From an archaeon (GTDB lineage Archaea; Asgardarchaeota; Hermodarchaeia; Hermodarchaeales; Hermodarchaeaceae): DNA of 6,842 nucleotides. The translations under genes were made by a program, and so were the position numbers. The stretch covers positions 1 to 6,842 of the forward strand of contig JABXGV010000087.1 of assembly GCA_016550485.1 (NCBI GenBank). Reading direction: 5' to 3'. The notes under the pieces are model-generated. The model saw only the letters and a program-made list of their open reading frames with translations. It did not search any database and was not told the origin of the DNA. Below, one piece after another: positions 5,994 to 6,842 of the stretch. The stretch's first letter is position 1. Each line of letters starts with the position of its first letter.

Positions 5994-6647
5994 TCACAGG
6001 TTTAGCTCGCCCTCAAGTTTATTGATGAAGAATTCGATGTTTTGAATCCACGCCTTGGCGAGGCGTTTTGCCGGTTCAGTATGCATACTTGCTACAATCT
6101 CTCGAAGCTGAGGTAGGGCTTTTCGCACCTGCTCAAGGATACCCTCCATGGTAGGGTTGGGCTCATATCGGGTTGAGAGGATGATACTGCGAACTGTCTG
6201 GACCAGACCCACTTTTGTCAGCTTGTCTGCCTCCCAGACAATCTGCGCCTCCAAGGGTTCAAGGGGCGCCTTCAACGTGTATCCAGGATGTTTCCGGATG
6301 GCATCACACACACGCTCCACCGTCGCCGAATCGACACCTTCACCGAGTAGGAATTCCCGTGCCCGTTCAGCACCACCCACCCCATGAGGAAGGGGTGTGG
6401 GAGGGTTATCGATGCCGGGTCGGTCGATATCATGGAACCATGCTGCCATGACCACCACATCGACGTTCGCGGAGGTCTCCTCTGCCAGATACTTCGCAAT
6501 GCGGACAACTTGGAGGACATGATCAAACCGATAATTGAAAAGTGGCAAATCCATCGTGCGAAAGAACTCTGACCACTCATCCATCGCTTGAGATCTGCTC
6601 TCTCGCTCCACCAGGGTCCGTATCTTCGACTCCAATCCACGTTTCAT
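5994..6647 (-). CDS. HD-domain metal-dependent phosphohydrolase
   Basis: This 217-residue soluble protein of the HD superfamily hydrolyses phosphate esters, often in nucleotides or cyclic nucleotides, at a divalent metal centre. Numbered from ATG at 6647, the expected ligands are all visible: H43 in RFDHVLQVVRIAKYL, H72-D73 in AAWFHDIDRPG, H88 in LPHGVGGAERA, H120 in IRKHPGY and D141 in WEADKLTKVG. The H-HD-H-H-D order and extra histidines suggest a possible binuclear site and catalytic competence. The C-terminal 70 residues are helical and amphipathic, without another known domain. An in-frame GTG at 6656 would add three residues; ATG is preferred because GGCGGTGGT, overlapping that GTG, makes a Shine-Dalgarno-like match four bases before it. 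The substrate is not deducible, and no partner gene is visible. Confidence 0.9.
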   Translation of the reverse strand: MKRGLESKIRTLVERESRSQAMDEWSEFFRTMDLPLFNYRFDHVLQVVRIAKYLAEETSANVDVVVMAAWFHDIDRPGIDNPPTPLPHGVGGAERAREFLLGEGVDSATVERVCDAIRKHPGYTLKAPLEPLEAQIVWEADKLTKVGLVQTVRSIILSTRYEPNPTMEGILEQVRKALPQLREIVASMHTEPAKRLAKAWIQNIEFFINKLEGELNL

Positions 6648-6680
6648 CGCAACCACCGCCTTGAAGAATAGGCAGCCTCA

Positions 6681-6688
6681 TTATAAAT
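6681..6688 (-). promoter_or_regulatory. TATA box of the HD phosphohydrolase gene
   Basis: On the minus strand ATTTATAA is the closest match in the window to the archaeal TATA consensus. It ends 33 bases before the ATG at 6647, so transcription would begin near 6660, leaving a leader of about 13 bases that just contains the Shine-Dalgarno-like GGCGGTGGT. Confidence 0.6.
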
Positions 6689-6779
6689 GATGCGAGAAAC
6701 AGAGACCAGAAACAACCAGAAATTTCAAACCCTTAGAAAGCCGCAAAAACGATGAACCACTGCACCCTTCTTGTGGCAG

Positions 6780-6842
6780 CCCCCTTCCTCCCCCACTCTC
6801 TCTATCCCCGTGGTGGGGGTGTTGGGGGGGGGGGTGGGTGGG
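6780..6842. repeat. C-rich/G-rich low-complexity contig edge
   Basis: A C-rich tract (CCCCC at 6780-6784 and 6790-6794) is followed by G-rich sequence including 11 consecutive G at 6824-6834 and two GGG runs. CCCCCAC (6790-6796) can pair with GTGGGGG (6813-6819), and the G-runs could form a G-quadruplex. This is unlike the rest of the window. It may be a genuine hard-to-sequence structure that ended the assembly, or a poly-G sequencing or assembly artefact. Apart from the HD-gene promoter, nothing else convincing lies in 6657-6842. Confidence 0.6.

Noticed and set aside
6215..6451. Plus-strand frames opposite the HD phosphohydrolase
   Set aside because: They are antisense shadows of a gene with intact catalytic motifs and a good promoter on the other strand.
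6752..6842. Start of a plus-strand gene divergent from the HD gene (ATG at 6752, open to the edge)
   Set aside because: Only about 30 codons are visible, no ribosome binding site precedes it, and most of it is translated from the suspect G-rich tract, giving poly-glycine/valine.

Overview
The window looks archaeal, most probably from an uncultured archaeon recovered by metagenomics. The signs are a very large, threonine/serine/asparagine-rich surface protein full of N-x-S/T sequons and anchored by one C-terminal membrane helix with a short basic tail; AT-rich TATA-like boxes (not bacterial -35/-10 pairs) upstream of several genes; frequent TTG starts; and GGAGGT-type ribosome binding sites. 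The surface-protein architecture is reminiscent of Asgard archaea (Thorarchaeia or relatives). That placement is an inference from style, because no rRNA or ribosomal protein marker is present.

Layout. Positions 3-2762 (+) hold the 3' part of a multi-domain exported protein: three related modules of about 190 residues, then three Ig/FN3-like domains, then the membrane anchor. A perfect 20-base dyad followed by six T closes it. Positions 2848-3771 (+) encode an ADP-ribosylglycohydrolase (DraG/ARH family) with its metal-binding motifs intact. A short hairpin separates it from two minus-strand genes, 3833-4237 and 4429-4806, which are paralogous four-helix membrane proteins sharing an RW-x-x-FPDE-x-K loop. 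Positions 5082-5561 and 5646-5870 (+) encode two more small membrane proteins, with four and two helices. A larger imperfect hairpin lies where these converge with an HD-domain phosphohydrolase gene on the minus strand (5994-6647), which has the clearest TATA box in the window. The last 60 bases are a C-rich then G-rich low-complexity stretch with a run of 11 G at the contig edge.

How the genes relate. Nothing here forms a classical operon: spacings are 60-280 bases, most genes have their own promoter-like box, and both convergent junctions carry hairpins. Two soluble enzymes (ADP-ribosyl hydrolase, HD phosphohydrolase) flank a run of four small orphan membrane proteins, downstream of a large cell-surface protein. 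No tRNA, rRNA, CRISPR array, insertion sequence or toxin/phage module was found. The best candidates for undescribed biology are the triplicated surface module and the paralogous RW-FPDE-K membrane family.
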